42,217 nt of DNA from an uncultured Bilophila sp. (lineage in GTDB: Bacteria; Desulfobacterota; Desulfovibrionia; Desulfovibrionales; Desulfovibrionaceae). The notes below the pieces were generated by a model. That model was given only the letters and a program-made list of their open reading frames with translations, was not told the DNA's origin and made no database searches. A program made the translations under genes and the position numbers. How positions within the stretch are numbered: position 1 is the stretch's first letter; every line of letters starts with the position of its first letter. Shown here piece after piece: positions 1-7,665 of the stretch. The DNA is taken from assembly GCA_910585945.1 (NCBI GenBank), contig CAJUHZ010000020.1:1-42217 (forward strand). The letters are read 5' to 3'.

Positions 1-22
1 CACACACACACACACACACACA
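1..22. repeat. (CA)11 dinucleotide run at window edge
   Basis: Eleven uninterrupted CA units open the window and give way to unique sequence at position 23. No gene is attached. Such runs are uncommon in GC-rich bacteria, so it is either a short simple-sequence tract or an assembly-end artefact. Confidence 0.9.
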
Positions 23-238
23 ACTAGCATACCTTTTTCGGAAGATTTTGCCCCGACAGTTTTTCTGGCCGAAGGGAGAACATGGTTCTCTTCCGATCTT
101 TGTGCGCGCACGGTAAACGTGCCGAAAAAATACATGGTTCTGTTTCTTCCGCAACCTGGGGGATGAACCTCAGGCGGGGAAACGGACCAGGCAAATACTC
201 AGATAATACTATTTTCCGTGATGAAAGCGGGGTACTCC

Positions 239-2806
239 ATGTCTGCAAGAAACAAAAGCAAGCAATTGAAAGTGAAACTTGTGCTTGCCATGAGCATCAG
301 TGTTTTGCTTTTTTCCGCAATCATATTCTTTATTGAAAGAGAAAGCAAGAAATCCATTCAAAATATTGGCAATATATATATGCATAATATAAGTGAAGAG
401 CTTATTCTTCACTTTACAACAATTATCAATTCGCAATTTTATATAATTGCCAATCTTGTTACAGAAAAAAATATAATGAATTCTGATAAGGAAACATTAA
501 AAGCATGGCTTGTGGAAGGACTGTCAACGAGCAAGCTTGCTTTTCTTGCGCTATATTCATCTGATGGAAAATATGATGTAATTTATGGCAATGATGTAAA
601 GATTGATGAAGAAGAATCTTTCATAGAAGCATTGCGCAAGGGCAATAGAAAAATCACATCAGGAGAGAGTGTTTCGGGAGAAAAATTGATGCTGATGGGC
701 GTGCCGAGCATCGACATCACGAAATTGGATGATTCGAGCATTGCCATTATTGCTGGTATTTCAATTGATTATATCAAAAATACCCTGGAACTGGACGCCC
801 ATGATTCGACAGTTTTTTCTCATATCATCCGTCCGGACGGCAGTTTTGTGATCCGAAGCGGGGATGCGGTTCTGGACAACTATTTTGAACGGGTTCATCA
901 AAGGGTACTGGAAGGAGCGGCAGAGATTGTAAGCGAGATGAAAAAAGCCATGCGGAAGCAGCAGCATTATTCAGCCGTGCTGGAGATCAATCATGGAATT
1001 CGTCGTATGCATTGTAAAAGTTTGCCTTATTCCGATTGGTTCCTCGTGATGATCATGCCCTATGGTTCCGCTGACGGCGAAATCTCCCGCCTGACCACAA
1101 AGTCGATGTACATGACGCTTGCCGGCGGCTGCATCGTCGTATTCATGCTGCTCTGGATATTCAGATCCTATTCCAAGGAGCTGAAGGAGCAGGTGATCGA
1201 GCTGGACATGGAAAGAAAGAATGCGATTGAAGCCAGCAGGTTCAAAAGCATGTTCCTGTCCAACATGAGCCACGATATACGCACTCCCATGAATGCGATT
1301 CTTGGCATGACTTCCATTGCAATGTCCAATATGGACAACAGGGAACAGGTGCAAAACTGCCTGCAAAAAATCATCATATCCAGCAGGCACTTGCTGAGCC
1401 TGATCAACGATGTGCTGGACATAGCCAAGATCGAGAGCGGCAAGCTGAAGCTGGCGATGGAGACCCTTTCCCTGCGGGATCTGGTGGAAAGCGTGGTGAC
1501 CATCATTCAGCCGCAAGTGTACGCCAAGCATCAGAACTTCGATGTGCTCATTCATGATATCTACGCGGAAGAACTCATCTGCGACGGCTTGCGCCTGAGC
1601 CAGGTGCTGATCAACCTCCTGGGGAACGCCGTCAAATTCACGCCGGAGGGCGGCTCCATCCGACTGTGCATCTATGAAGAGCTTTCCTTCCGGGAAGACC
1701 GCATCCTTGTCCATCTGCTGGTTGAAGACACCGGCATGGGCATGACGCCGGAATTCAAGGAAAAGATTTTTGAATCCTTCTGCCGGGCGGACAACAGCCA
1801 GGTCCACAGGACAGAAGGCAGCGGCCTCGGCATGACCATCACCAAACACATTGTTGATGCAATGGCCGGAACCATTGACGTCCAGAGTGAAGTGGGCAAG
1901 GGAAGCTGCTTCCATATCATTCTGGATCTGGAAAAGGCTCCGGTTCGGGAAGGAGACATGCGCCTGCCAGGCCGGAAAACGCTGGTGGTGGACGCCAACA
2001 TGCAGACGTGCGGGAATACGGTCGTCACCCTGAAGGCGCTGGGGATGGATGCTGTCGGGGTCGCGGATGCGGAGAGCGCGTTGCAACGGCTCGACGAGCG
2101 GCGCGGAACGTCGGAAGCATACCGGGTTGTCCTGGTGGACTGGGCGCTCTCCGGGGCAGGCGGCATTGAGCTTGTCAAAGAGATCCGGCGTCAGTACGGG
2201 GAAGGCATGATCATCCTGATCTCCGCCTGCGACTGGACCGAAATCGAGAAAGAGGGCAGGGCCGCGGGCGTGACCGGCTTCATCACGAAACCGCTGTTCA
2301 AATCCACCCTGTTCAACCGGCTCAAGCCCCTTCTCTCCGGCAGGGAGGAGGCGGATCGCCCGACGGACGCAGGCGGGGGGAACGGGCCGGAGACGCTGGA
2401 CGATTTTACCGGCAAACGGGTTCTGCTGGCCGAAGACAACGAGATGAACTGGGAGATCGCCAACGAACTCCTCTCGCTCACGGGGCTGAAGCTGGATTGG
2501 GCGGAGAATGGACAGATCTGCCTGGAGATGTTCCGCAAGTCGCCTGTCGGGTATTACGACGCCATATTGATGGACGTCCGCATGCCTGTCATGTCCGGCC
2601 TTGAGGCCGCGCGGGAGATCCGGGCGCTGGATCGCTCGGATGCACCGGCGATCCCCATCATCGCCATGACGGCCGATACCTTTACGGAAGATATCAGGCG
2701 TTGCCTGGACAGCGGCATGAACGCCCATGTGGCGAAGCCGATCGATGTCAGGGTTGTTTCACGCCTGCTGAAAAAGCATATTGAAAAGAAAGCGCCCACA
2801 GCGTAA
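239..2806 (+). CDS. Hybrid sensor histidine kinase with two receiver domains
   Basis: Membrane sensor kinase that should autophosphorylate on His and pass phosphate to C-terminal receivers. Layout: TM1 at about residues 12-33, a periplasmic sensor of about 255 residues (Cache-like by size, not proven), TM2 about 290-308, HisKA with SNMSHDIRTP (His near 344), HATPase with NLLGNAVKFTP, DTGMGM and GSGLGM. Receiver 1 (Asp in LVDWAL near 631) has a reduced acidic pocket (VVDAN). Receiver 2 is canonical (AEDNEMN, ILMDVRMP near 778, AKPID). GTG 218 and ATG 221 are in frame, but ATG 239 is preferred because a G-rich tract lies at usual spacing and the next residues lead into TM1. The first ~600 bases are markedly AT-rich compared with the kinase/receiver part. 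No HPt domain; the stand-alone HPt at 16.6-16.9 kb could serve it. The signal is unknown. Confidence 0.93.
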   Translation: MSARNKSKQLKVKLVLAMSISVLLFSAIIFFIERESKKSIQNIGNIYMHNISEELILHFTTIINSQFYIIANLVTEKNIMNSDKETLKAWLVEGLSTSKLAFLALYSSDGKYDVIYGNDVKIDEEESFIEALRKGNRKITSGESVSGEKLMLMGVPSIDITKLDDSSIAIIAGISIDYIKNTLELDAHDSTVFSHIIRPDGSFVIRSGDAVLDNYFERVHQRVLEGAAEIVSEMKKAMRKQQHYSAVLEINHGIRRMHCKSLPYSDWFLVMIMPYGSADGEISRLTTKSMYMTLAGGCIVVFMLLWIFRSYSKELKEQVIELDMERKNAIEASRFKSMFLSNMSHDIRTPMNAILGMTSIAMSNMDNREQVQNCLQKIIISSRHLLSLINDVLDIAKIESGKLKLAMETLSLRDLVESVVTIIQPQVYAKHQNFDVLIHDIYAEELICDGLRLSQVLINLLGNAVKFTPEGGSIRLCIYEELSFREDRILVHLLVEDTGMGMTPEFKEKIFESFCRADNSQVHRTEGSGLGMTITKHIVDAMAGTIDVQSEVGKGSCFHIILDLEKAPVREGDMRLPGRKTLVVDANMQTCGNTVVTLKALGMDAVGVADAESALQRLDERRGTSEAYRVVLVDWALSGAGGIELVKEIRRQYGEGMIILISACDWTEIEKEGRAAGVTGFITKPLFKSTLFNRLKPLLSGREEADRPTDAGGGNGPETLDDFTGKRVLLAEDNEMNWEIANELLSLTGLKLDWAENGQICLEMFRKSPVGYYDAILMDVRMPVMSGLEAAREIRALDRSDAPAIPIIAMTADTFTEDIRRCLDSGMNAHVAKPIDVRVVSRLLKKHIEKKAPTA

Positions 2807-2989
2807 GCGGGCGTTGCCTCCTCCGTTTGATTTGCCGGCCGTCGCGCGGCGTGCCGGCAGATTGCCCGGGGAGCGCCCCCGATACGTCCATACGCCTCCT
2901 GCCTCCGTACCGCGTCAGTATGCGCCCGTCATATGCCTTCCATCGGTCTGTCATACATTTGGCGGGCTGCCGCCAGTGCGGACCATCTC

Positions 2990-3149
2990 AGTGTCTACTT
3001 GCAAAAGCAGACACTACAAAATCCGTAAGGGGTTTGCGGCGGCGTAGCCGGGTCCATTCGCGAAAAACCACGTTTTTTCGCGAACGATCCTGCAAAAACT
3101 CTTCGCAGAATTTTTGCAATCAGACACCGGAGCGTTCAAACGTTCCGGT
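2990..3149. repeat. Hairpin cluster, copy 1 of a structured repeat
   Basis: Four hairpins in series. 2990-2996 pairs with 3009-3015 (AGTGTCT/AGACACT) and has an inner CTT/AAG stem with a GCAA loop. 3059-3067 pairs with 3074-3082 (9 bp, CGCGAAAAA arm). 3091-3098 pairs with 3111-3118 (8 bp, TGCAAAAA arm). 3126-3136 pairs with 3139-3149 (11 positions, one G-U). The stretch 3059-3090 aligns with 18346-18376 including the sequence after the stem (GCGAACGATC versus GCGAATGATC), with paired changes in the stem bases. Confidence 0.7.
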
Positions 3150-3200
3150 GGAATATCCCCCTCAATCACAGAACGCGTTTCAGAGTCCGAATCCCCTGTT

Positions 3201-3334
3201 GCAAAGCTGTTTTTGCGTCCGGCGGCGTTGCAAGGCCAGCATTGACCTTGCGGTGGTTCAATGAGCCTCGCCCAAATGTTTGCCTTGTCGGCCCAAAAAC
3301 GGATTTTTGCGGGCGGCGTTTTCATGAGGACTGT
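3201..3334 (+). repeat. Dispersed intergenic repeat, copy A
   Basis: Aligns along its length with 37877-38011. The two share an exact 23-base run (3209-3231 and 37886-37908), then TGACCTTGCGG, AATGTTTGCC and a GGCGTTT..CATGAGG end. An internal hairpin pairs 3294-3299 (CAAAAA) with 3304-3309 (TTTTTG). Partial inverted copies lie at 28.4 and 42.2 kb. No coding content. Confidence 0.75.
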
Positions 3335-3380
3335 TCCTGACCTCTTTCTGGCCTCCTCCCGACTGCCGGGAAAAGCCCAA

Positions 3381-3413
3381 AAGAAAAGGCGCTTGCGTTG
3401 ATACACAAGCGCC
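3381..3413 (-). terminator. Rho-independent terminator after tRNA-Thr
   Basis: Perfect 8-bp stem (3388-3395 with 3406-3413) and 10-base loop. On the minus strand it is followed by TTTTCTT. It lies 8 bases beyond the tRNA CCA end and should end the lpx/tRNA transcript. Confidence 0.88.
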
Positions 3414-3421
3414 AAAATTTC

Positions 3422-3497
<76 letters not shown>

Positions 3498-3525
3498 CTT
3501 CCGTTCTCATGCGGCGGAGCATTGT

Positions 3526-4353
3526 TTAGCCTGTTGCGCCCTCTTCGTCAAGCCCTCGGGCCGAAATTTTTTCCGCCGGGCAAACGCCGCGCGAACTTGC
3601 GCGCACAAAGGTCACGAAGTCCTGAATCTCCGGGATATCGCCGGATTCGGCCAGGAGCAGATCAAGGGCTTCGGCGCGCGGCATGTCGCTTCTCCACACC
3701 AGGCGGAAGGCGGTTTTGAACGCCGCTATGGTCCGTTGCGGAGCTCCGGCCCGGCGCAGGCCCACCAGATTCGGCCCGCGCACCAGGGCGCGACTTCCCA
3801 CGGCAAGCATCCAGGGCGGAAGATCCTGAGCCACGCCGGTCATGCCGCCCACAAAGGCGTGTTCGCCAATGCGGCAGAACTGGTGCACCGCCGCAAGCCC
3901 GCTGATAATGGCGTGACTGCCCACCTGGATGTGCCCGGCCAGGGTGGCGGCGTTTGACATGACAATGTCGTCGCCCAGGATGCAGTCGTGCGCCACATGG
4001 GTATAGGCCATGCACAGGTTGCGGCTCCCCAGGCGGGTGACCCCGCCCCCGCCAGCCGTGCCGCGGTGGATGGTGGCGAATTCCCGGATGCTGTTGCCGT
4101 CGCCGATTTCAAGCAGCGTGGTTTCGCCGGCGAACTTGAGATCCTGCGGCTCGCCGCCGACAACGGCGTGGCTGTGGACGTGATTGTCCTCGCCCATCCG
4201 GGTATGGCGCTTGATGACGGCGTGCGAATCCACCCGCGTGCGCGCCCCGATGCGCACGTCGTCCTCAATGACGGCGTAGGGGCCGACAATCACGTCTTCG
4301 CCCAGCTCCGCCCCGGAAGCGACAATGGCTGTGGGATGAATGGAACGCCCCAT
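3526..4353 (-). CDS. lpxA: Acyl-ACP--UDP-N-acetylglucosamine O-acyltransferase
   Basis: First enzyme of lipid A synthesis; it transfers 3-hydroxyacyl from ACP to UDP-GlcNAc in the cytoplasm. The 275-residue length is slightly above the family norm. Left-handed beta-helix hexapeptide repeats fill residues 5-190 (for example VIVGPYAVIEDDVRIG). The catalytic His region AYTHVAHDC is near residues 117-123, and the C-terminal helical domain starts around 195. The ATG is one base after the fabZ stop, so translation is probably coupled. It is the last gene of the ompH-lpxD-fabZ-lpxA unit; lpxI/lpxB, often nearby in other genomes, are absent here and the next item is tRNA-Thr. Confidence 0.97.
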   Translation of the reverse strand: MGRSIHPTAIVASGAELGEDVIVGPYAVIEDDVRIGARTRVDSHAVIKRHTRMGEDNHVHSHAVVGGEPQDLKFAGETTLLEIGDGNSIREFATIHRGTAGGGGVTRLGSRNLCMAYTHVAHDCILGDDIVMSNAATLAGHIQVGSHAIISGLAAVHQFCRIGEHAFVGGMTGVAQDLPPWMLAVGSRALVRGPNLVGLRRAGAPQRTIAAFKTAFRLVWRSDMPRAEALDLLLAESGDIPEIQDFVTFVRASSRGVCPAEKISARGLDEEGATG

Positions 4354-4354
4354 G

Positions 4355-4813
4355 TTACGCCCTGTTTCCTCTTTCCGTCACCGCGGCCGACAGTTCCGCC
4401 TCGGCGACAAGTTGCTCATCCACATAGGCCTTGCCCTCAATCCGCCACACCTTGAATTTCTGCCGCAGAAGGCGACAGCGCAGGTCAAGACGATCACCGG
4501 GGCGAACCGGCCGGCGGAATTTGGCGTTTTCTATGGCGGAGAAGAGGAAGAGCTTGTTTTCAAGCTCCTCGGGCGGAAACTGCTCCAGAACCATCAGCCC
4601 CCCCGCCTGCGCCATGGCTTCAATGATCAGCACGCCGGGCATGAACGGATCGCCGGGGAAGTGCCCCTGAAAAAACGGCTCGTTGATGCTGACGCACTTG
4701 TAGGCTGCGATTTCCTGCCCCGGCGTTATCTCGACGACGCGATCGACCAGGAGAAAGGGATAGCGGTGGGGAAGCAGGCGCAGGATTTTGTGAATGTCGA
4801 AGGGGGCGGACAT
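4355..4813 (-). CDS. fabZ: 3-hydroxyacyl-ACP dehydratase FabZ
   Basis: Dehydrates 3-hydroxyacyl-ACP in fatty acid synthesis and competes with LpxA/LpxD for the hydroxyacyl substrate. 152 residues, normal for the family. The hot-dog-fold active site is visible: LPHRYPFLLVDRV (catalytic His near residue 16) and FFQGHFPGDPFMPGVLIIEAMAQ split over residues 47-69 with its catalytic Glu. Three bases separate it from the lpxD stop, and one base from lpxA. Confidence 0.97.
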   Translation of the reverse strand: MSAPFDIHKILRLLPHRYPFLLVDRVVEITPGQEIAAYKCVSINEPFFQGHFPGDPFMPGVLIIEAMAQAGGLMVLEQFPPEELENKLFLFSAIENAKFRRPVRPGDRLDLRCRLLRQKFKVWRIEGKAYVDEQLVAEAELSAAVTERGNRA

Positions 4814-4816
4814 GGA

Positions 4817-5854
4817 TCAATCCTCTTTGGGATGTTCGGCGTTTTGGGCTGCAAGCGCCTTCTCCACGCTGGAAAGGCGGCGAAACAGTTCGGGAAAGCG
4901 CGGCATGAGCGCCAGGGTGCGCATGTAGGTTCCCTGATCCACGGCCGGGCTTCCGCCCATGACGCGGTTGGAGGGGATATCCCTGGCCACGCCGGCCTGC
5001 GGCCCCAGGGTGACATTGTCTCCGATGCGCAGATGCCCGGCGACCCCCACCTGCCCGGCCAGGGTGCAGTTGTCCCCGATCCGGGTGGAGCCTGAAACGC
5101 CCGTCTGGGAGACGATCAGGCTGTTTTGCCCGATGCGCACATTATGGCCGATCTGCACCAGGTTGTCGATTTTGGTCCCGCTGCCGACGCGTGTGGTGTC
5201 GAGCGCGGCGCGGTCAATCGCGCTGTTGGCGCCCACTTCCACCTTGTCGCCCAGGCTGACGCGGCCCACCTGCGGGATTTTTTCAATGCCTGCCGCGGTG
5301 CGGGCAAAGCCGAAGCCGTCCGCGCCGAGCACCGCGCCGGGATGGATGATGCACCCGTCCCCCACCTCGACACCCGCCATGAGCACGGCGTTGGGGTAGA
5401 GCGTCGTCCCGCTGCCGATCCGGCAGTCTTCCCCCACATAACAGCCGGGGAAAAGGACGCTCCCCGCGCCGATCACGACGCGCGGCCCGATAAATGCAAA
5501 GGGATAGACGGTGACGTCTTCGGCAAGCGAGGCTGTCGGGTCAACGGAGGCCAGGGGGCTGACGCCGCGCCAGGAGCCTTGCGGCGCGGCAAAGAGCGCA
5601 AGCGCCCGTCCGAAATCCCGGTACGGGTTTTCGCTCACGAGCGCCCGCCTGACGTCCCCGGCGTGCTCCGGCCGCACGATCACCGCGGCCGCGCCGGTGG
5701 CGGCAAGCTGATCCGAGTATTTCGGATTGGCCAGAAAGCTCAGTTCGTGCGGGCCGGCGCCCTCAAGGGTGTTGACGCCGGCAATCTCGACGTCTTCGCC
5801 CTTGAGGGGCAGGTTCAGCAGCCGGGCTATTTCGGAAAGGGCGCGGCCGGCCAT
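4817..5854 (-). CDS. lpxD: UDP-3-O-acylglucosamine N-acyltransferase
   Basis: Third enzyme of lipid A synthesis; adds the N-linked hydroxyacyl chain. 345 residues. The N-terminal uridine-binding domain (about 1-100) contains LSFLANPKY, followed by hexapeptide-repeat beta-helix and a C-terminal helix. The catalytic His lies in VQIGHNVRIG near residue 236. Its ATG overlaps the ompH stop by one base (TGATG), indicating translational coupling. Confidence 0.97.
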   Translation of the reverse strand: MAGRALSEIARLLNLPLKGEDVEIAGVNTLEGAGPHELSFLANPKYSDQLAATGAAAVIVRPEHAGDVRRALVSENPYRDFGRALALFAAPQGSWRGVSPLASVDPTASLAEDVTVYPFAFIGPRVVIGAGSVLFPGCYVGEDCRIGSGTTLYPNAVLMAGVEVGDGCIIHPGAVLGADGFGFARTAAGIEKIPQVGRVSLGDKVEVGANSAIDRAALDTTRVGSGTKIDNLVQIGHNVRIGQNSLIVSQTGVSGSTRIGDNCTLAGQVGVAGHLRIGDNVTLGPQAGVARDIPSNRVMGGSPAVDQGTYMRTLALMPRFPELFRRLSSVEKALAAQNAEHPKED

Positions 5855-6408
5855 CAGCGCTTCGCCGGAGCGGCCGGGAACCTGTTGCCGTTGGCCTTCC
5901 AGATGCGGTTCACTTCGGTCAGCACGGCCTTGGTGATATCCATGTTCGGCTTGGCGAACATGACGCTCCCGCTGGCCGCGTCAATGATCAGATCCAGATT
6001 CTGCTGCTTGGCCACGGTTTCGGCCGCCTGGAAGATGTTCTGGGCCATGCCCTGGCGCACGTCGTTTTCGGCGGCGTCGACCTTGCGGGCGAAGGCGCGG
6101 GACTTTTCCTCAAAATCGCGGCGCAGCTTGAGGAATTCCATCTGCTTTTCCTCGCGCGCCTTGGCGGACATGGCGGCGGACTTGGCCTGAAGATCCTGCC
6201 CCTTGGCCTGGAGCTCCTTGGCTTCCTTTTCAAGCTGGGCGCGTTCCTTGCCGAACTGGCCCTGAAGCTTCTGGCGCGAGGCCTTGGCCGCATCGCTCTG
6301 CATGGCGATGGACTGCGAGTTGAAGATGCCGATTTTCAGATCCGCGGCAAGTGCGGGCCCGGTGAAGGCAAGGCAGGCCGCAAGGGCCAGGGGAACAATC
6401 TTGAACAT
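5854..6408 (-). CDS. OmpH/Skp family periplasmic chaperone
   Basis: Skp-type chaperones hold unfolded outer-membrane proteins in the periplasm. 184 residues. The signal peptide ends at GPALAA before DLKIGIF; residues about 45-125 form a Lys/Glu/Ala/Gln-rich coiled coil; the C-terminus returns to the body domain (LDLIIDAASGSVMFA). ATG 6408 is chosen over longer starts because AAGGAG sits at 6416-6421 and a good signal peptide follows. It heads the lpx operon behind a recognisable promoter. bamA, the usual upstream neighbour in many proteobacteria, is not present; an AcrVA2-like gene lies there instead. Confidence 0.93.
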   Translation of the reverse strand: MFKIVPLALAACLAFTGPALAADLKIGIFNSQSIAMQSDAAKASRQKLQGQFGKERAQLEKEAKELQAKGQDLQAKSAAMSAKAREEKQMEFLKLRRDFEEKSRAFARKVDAAENDVRQGMAQNIFQAAETVAKQQNLDLIIDAASGSVMFAKPNMDITKAVLTEVNRIWKANGNRFPAAPAKR

Positions 6409-6466
6409 GGGAGACTCCTTGATGATGTCGAAATGCGCCCGTTCGGATACGGACGCCGGACCATTG

Positions 6467-6495
6467 TGCATAGCGCCCAAACGAAACGGCGTCAA
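6467..6495 (-). promoter_or_regulatory. Sigma-70 type promoter for ompH-lpxD-fabZ-lpxA
   Basis: On the minus strand TTGACG (-35, 6490-6495) and TATGCA (-10, 6467-6472) are separated by exactly 17 bases. Initiation would fall near 6460, giving a leader of about 50 bases. Five of six -35 bases and four of six -10 bases match the consensus. Confidence 0.6.
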
Positions 6496-6589
6496 GAATT
6501 GGTCCGCCCCGTGTCCCGTCCCTGCCGGGAGGGGGAGCGCCCTTGCCGCGCCCCGGGGGGCGGGCTTCATGAAAGCTCCGTCCGCCGCG

Positions 6590-7402
6590 TCAGCACCCCC
6601 GGGCTTGCGATCCGGAGCCTACCAGCCAGAGGCGCGGCCTGTCCGCAGGGAACATCCGCACCCCCTGCTTGGTGCGTTTGGGCTGGGGATTGCCGCTGAA
6701 AACGGCCTTGCCCGCCGGATCCTCGAAGGTTGCGGCGTTTCCGCACAGAAAGATCGCAAGCGACAGCATTTTTTGCATCATGGCCGTGTACTCCCGCCAT
6801 TGGGGCGAGGCTTGCGCGGCCTGCATGTCCAGCTTCTGCCTGTTGCGTTCCGCCGTGGCCTGGAGGGAGGCGACGATCGCTTCCCGAATACTCATGTCGC
6901 CTATCGGCAGGGGCAGGGAGATCTGTTGCCGCGGGGGAAAGGGGAAGGGCGCGAGGCGCAGTTCCGGACCCTCTCCGGTGGATGTGAGGTGGACGAAAAA
7001 ACCGTCCATGGGCGATCCGGTCCAGGCCGCGCCCGGCGTTTCCACATAGCAGCACCACAGGGGCAGGTGAAGAAGCTCCAGGGAGCATGTCTCGCTCACA
7101 TCCTCCCCGGCCGCCCCGGTGAGGCGCTCGAAGAGCGCGGCGTCAAAGCGGAACACGGCTTGCGAAAGCCGCCAGGCCGCCAGGGCGGGCAAGAGGATCG
7201 CGTCTTCGGGCCGCACGTTGCGATTGCCGCTCTTTCTGCTGGCCGCGATGAAATCGGATGTCAGGCGATCGGGAATGAAGCACCACTCCGGCCAGTCAGC
7301 GATCCCGTCCTGTCCCCGGCCGGCCCGTATCCTGTCGATGTTTTTCCACAAGTCCGGGTAGCGCCGGGCAAGCCCGGCCAGCATGTCGGTAAACCGCTTC
7401 AT
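6590..7402 (-). CDS. AcrVA2-like protein (anti-CRISPR family resemblance)
   Basis: 270 residues, cytoplasmic, no signal or membrane segment. An early stretch RAGRGQDGIADWPEWCFIP is followed by LHLPLWCCYVE (about 113-123), MDGFFVHL (about 134-141), a Pro-rich strand region, SIREAIVAS, then LSLAIFLCGN and a QPKRTK tract. The order and spacing of these blocks recall AcrVA2 of Moraxella, which has LPDWCVYVD, GFWAIYD, SVAEVLD, LLWLCVAE and a similar basic tract. Family knowledge: AcrVA2 lowers Cas12a by acting on its mRNA during translation, but most homologues lie in genomes without evident Cas12a. This copy stops shortly after the position of IGERLGG and lacks the basic C-terminal tail I recall, so it may be shortened. 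AAGGAGG precedes the ATG. The resemblance is from memory, not a search; the function here is unknown. Confidence 0.6.
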   Translation of the reverse strand: MKRFTDMLAGLARRYPDLWKNIDRIRAGRGQDGIADWPEWCFIPDRLTSDFIAASRKSGNRNVRPEDAILLPALAAWRLSQAVFRFDAALFERLTGAAGEDVSETCSLELLHLPLWCCYVETPGAAWTGSPMDGFFVHLTSTGEGPELRLAPFPFPPRQQISLPLPIGDMSIREAIVASLQATAERNRQKLDMQAAQASPQWREYTAMMQKMLSLAIFLCGNAATFEDPAGKAVFSGNPQPKRTKQGVRMFPADRPRLWLVGSGSQARGC

Positions 7403-7574
7403 GGTTCCTCCTTGTTATGATAATGATCGGTTTGAAACGCTCCGCCTGCTTCTGGTGGACGGCGCTTTACCGCGGATTCGAAGATCCGCCCCGGTTTCGC
7501 CGGGGTGACGCTCGTGATGGCATGGCGCGTCGCCCCCTCAATGCGCCCTGTGCGCAAGCACATCATATCTTAGG

Positions 7575-7590
7575 TGGCATACAATTTGCA
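7575..7590 (+). promoter_or_regulatory. Sigma-54 promoter of the lytic transglycosylase
   Basis: TGGCAT-ACAAT-TTGCA has the invariant GG (7576-7577) and GC (7588-7589) separated by exactly 10 bases. Predicted start is near 7601, about 65 bases upstream of the ATG. The flagellin promoter in this window has the same TGGCAT...TTGC form. Confidence 0.65.
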
Positions 7591-7665
7591 AATCACGGCA
7601 AATGAATCGCTCCACGCGGTCAGGGAATTGACGCCCCGGATCGCAAGCAGATATGGAGGATCTCT

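Larger units (their letters stand above)
2807..3421. other. Non-coding region with hairpins and dispersed repeats
   Basis: No convincing gene in this 615-base stretch. It holds a GC stem just after the kinase (2834-2839 with 2853-2858), a hairpin at 2990-3015, three back-to-back hairpins at 3059-3149, a dispersed repeat at 3201-3334 and the tRNA terminator at 3381-3413. Open frames across it run through the hairpins and repeats and lack ribosome binding sites. Confidence 0.8.

Noticed and set aside
971..2728. A 585-codon minus-strand frame opposite the first hybrid kinase
   Set aside because: Antisense shadow of a gene with complete kinase and receiver motifs.
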